Assembly (NCBI GenBank): GCA_041665605.1
Contig: JBAYIO010000058.1
Coordinates: 1 to 35,470 of the forward strand
Source of the DNA: CAIPAT01 sp041665605
GTDB taxonomy: Bacteria > Verrucomicrobiota > Lentisphaeria > Victivallales > Victivallaceae
Reading direction: 5' to 3'
DNA: 35,470 nt
The position numbers and the translations under genes are program-made. Below the pieces are notes generated by a model, which saw only the letters and a list, made by a program, of their open reading frames with translations, was not told the origin of the DNA and made no database searches. Shown one piece after another: positions 34,160 through 35,470 of the stretch. Position 1 is the stretch's first letter. Every line of letters begins with the position of its first letter.

Positions 34160-34188
34160 ATTATATCCGAAGATTTCTTTCCTGTCAA
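34160..34188 (-). promoter_or_regulatory. consensus promoter of the LacI locus
   Basis: On the minus strand a perfect TTGACA (34188..34183) and a perfect TATAAT (34165..34160) are separated by 17 bases. Transcription should begin within the operator. Both hexamers match the consensus exactly, so the locus is probably strongly expressed when the repressor is released. Confidence 0.9.
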
Positions 34189-34372
34189 TAGTAATATAAA
34201 TAATTTCTCGAATCTTTCCTGAAATTCACGCTTTTTAGTTCCATGATGCTCATGTCGTCCGCGAAAACACTGCTTTTCCTCATTTCTCTTGCAAAAATAT
34301 ATGCCTTAAAATCGCGCTATTTGAACTTATTGTCACCGTTTCGGTTGACAAATTTACTATATGTAAAAAGAG

Positions 34373-34405
34373 AGAAGTCAGGAGACAGGAGCCAGGAGTC
34401 AGAAT
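34373..34405 (-). repeat. short-tandem-repeat intergenic element, copy 3
   Basis: On the minus strand it reads ATTCTGACTCCTGGCTCCTG, then TCTCCTGACTTCTC, the reverse orientation of the elements near 23165 and 24986. Confidence 0.65.
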
Positions 34406-34535
34406 GGGAGCCGGAAAAATCAGAAGCAATTGAGAATTAAAAAACCGGGGGCTATTATCCGGAATTAAGGATTGGATTAACTTTATGAAAACATTATTTA
34501 CAATTACGGTTGGCTGCCGGCATCCATCCCGGGGT

Positions 34536-34553
34536 GCCGGTCGTCTGACCAGC
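34536..34553. repeat. REP-like GCCGGTC hairpin, copy 2
   Basis: GCCGGTC-GTCT-GACCAGC forms a hairpin with one mismatch pair. On the minus strand its centre reads GGTCAGACGACC, matching copies 1 and 3. Confidence 0.55.
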
Positions 34554-34591
34554 TTTTCGAATTTATTGGCGCAAAGGGGCAGCCGCCGAAA

Positions 34592-34609
34592 GCCGGTCAG
34601 GCGACCGGC
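34592..34609. repeat. REP-like GCCGGTC hairpin, copy 3
   Basis: GCCGGTC-AGGC-GACCGGC is a perfect 7-bp stem with a 4-base loop, followed by GCTCCC as at copy 1. Confidence 0.6.
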
Positions 34610-34870
34610 GCTCCCGGACTTGAGCTTTACCTTTTCATATTCATTTTTTCGCAGCAAATAAAGCGCATTTAACTGATTTATTGATAACCATTAACACAAT
34701 ATTTAATTGACAAAATCACTAATAGTATAAAGAAAACACTTATGAAACATAGAAGATAAAACGAATCCGGATTTTAAACCGGAAATCATGTTTTCTCTGT
34801 GTCTTGCTAACTCTCGGGTTAGTCCCGCGACTGCGGGATGGCTCTGTGGTTAGAAAAAAGGATTGGATTT

Positions 34871-35470
34871 ATGACAGGCTTTAAATTTACGGACGACCAG
34901 CGGACGGCGCTCGGGCTGATCGGGGGGATGGTCAGGAATCTGCTTTTGTTCGGGGGCTCGCGCTCGGGCAAGACGTTTATATTGCTGTTCTCCATCGTGG
35001 TGCGGGCGCTGAAAGCGCCGGGCAGCCGCCATGCGGTGTTCCGGTTCCGGCATGTCCATGTCCGCCATGCGGTGCTGTTCGACACGTTTCCCAAACTCAT
35101 GAAAATGTGTTTTCCGGGGATAGAGTATAAGCCCTGTCAGCGGGACGGGTTCATCAGATTCCGGAACGGCTCGGAAATCTGGTTCATCGGACTGGACGAC
35201 AAAAACCGGGCGGACAAAATCCTCGGAAGGGAGTTCGCCACGGTATACTTTAATGAATGTTCGGAAATCAGTTATCCGGCGATGACCACCGCCATGACGA
35301 GGCTGGCGCAGCGGGTCCGGTTCCACGGTTCGGAGGAACTGCTGCCGAACAAGGCGTATTTCGACTGCAACCCGCCGGGCAAGTCGCACTGGTCGTACAG
35401 ACTCTTCGTCCAGAAACTGGAGCCGGAGAATAATACGCCGCTGCTGTTTCCGGATAAATATGATTCGATG
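34871..35470 (+). CDS. phage terminase large subunit (5' part, partial)
   Basis: The frame opens at ATG 34871 (AAAGGA, spaced 8) and is uninterrupted to the window end, giving 200 visible residues. It has a Walker A motif FGGSRSGKT (about 27-35) and a Walker B-like strand ATVYFNECSEI (about 123-133). DCNPPGKSHW follows near 170-180, as in PBSX/Terminase_3-type large subunits. The terminase ATPase packages phage DNA; the nuclease domain lies beyond the window. No small-subunit gene precedes it. Gly GGG and Arg CGG codons are frequent compared with neighbouring genes, consistent with foreign origin. It marks the start of a prophage or remnant on the right. Confidence 0.88.
   Translation, partial: MTGFKFTDDQRTALGLIGGMVRNLLLFGGSRSGKTFILLFSIVVRALKAPGSRHAVFRFRHVHVRHAVLFDTFPKLMKMCFPGIEYKPCQRDGFIRFRNGSEIWFIGLDDKNRADKILGREFATVYFNECSEISYPAMTTAMTRLAQRVRFHGSEELLPNKAYFDCNPPGKSHWSYRLFVQKLEPENNTPLLFPDKYDSM

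Larger units (their letters stand above)
34133..34870. other. repeat-rich non-coding region between the LacI locus and the terminase
   Basis: This 740-bp region holds the LacI-locus promoter, an imperfect inverted repeat (34330-34351), two TTGACAAAnTnACTA motifs (from 34345 and from 34707), a reversed heptamer-repeat element (about 34373-34405), two GCCGGTC hairpins (34536-34553, 34592-34609) and a 6-bp-stem hairpin TCCCGC-GACT-GCGGGA (34823-34838). I see no convincing gene. Confidence 0.65.

Noticed and set aside
34280..34657. A 125-aa minus-strand frame near the right end
   Set aside because: It spans the REP-like hairpins and heptamer repeats and has no domain or ribosome binding site.
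34850..35389. Minus-strand frame of about 179 aa
   Set aside because: It is antisense to the clear terminase frame with its Walker motifs.

Overview
The window looks like a chromosomal segment from a Lentisphaerota bacterium (Victivallis-like, PVC superphylum). This is inferred from gene content: a pseudopilin-type protein beside a LacI regulator, a DUF4838 protein and secreted right-handed beta-helix proteins, a Gfo/Idh/MocA oxidoreductase, and a ferredoxin-tailed aldo/keto reductase. No rRNA or other phylogenetic marker is present except mnmE, so the assignment is a family-level inference.

Layout. Positions 1-29 hold only the first codons of a minus-strand gene. Positions 442-13557 (+) form a carbohydrate and sensing block: a secreted LamG-GH9 glycoside hydrolase, a membrane-anchored periplasmic substrate-binding protein overlapping a two-TM PAS hybrid histidine kinase, a second, soluble PAS/GAF hybrid kinase, and an N-acylglucosamine 2-epimerase-fold protein. 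Good sigma70-type promoters (17-bp spacers) precede the binding protein and the second kinase. A bidirectional terminator closes the block and also serves a small 2[4Fe-4S] ferredoxin (57 aa) read from the other strand.

Positions 13973-20313 (-) run, in transcription order, TPR protein, a 792-aa Thr/Pro-rich tail-anchored repeat protein, an exported HEAT-repeat protein, a HAD phosphatase and a HhH-GPD DNA glycosylase. A strong intrinsic terminator sits directly against the ribosome binding site of the HEAT gene. Positions 20624-23106 (+) carry a Gfo/Idh/MocA oxidoreductase and mnmE. Positions 23209-26830 (-) carry tag (3-methyladenine glycosylase I), two zinc-ribbon membrane proteins separated by a 12-bp minisatellite, and an aldo/keto reductase with two FeS motifs.

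Positions 26968-34188 (-) are a five-gene locus: lacI-type regulator, pseudopilin-like protein, DUF4838 protein and two secreted beta-helix proteins. It has a consensus promoter (TTGACA-17-TATAAT) abutting a perfect LacI-type palindrome, so the regulator probably controls itself and perhaps the whole locus. This reads as a compact extracellular glycan-processing unit without a visible transporter. The right end (34189-34870) is non-coding and rich in dispersed repeats, and leads into the 5' part of a phage terminase large subunit (34871 to the window end), which suggests a prophage or prophage remnant continuing to the right.

Most interesting points: the LacI/pseudopilin/DUF4838/beta-helix locus with its operator and a prepilin motif lacking Gly-1; the Thr-rich repeat protein with its TPR partner; the attenuator-like terminator at 16351-16395; the binding-protein/hybrid-kinase pair; and three families of dispersed intergenic repeats.
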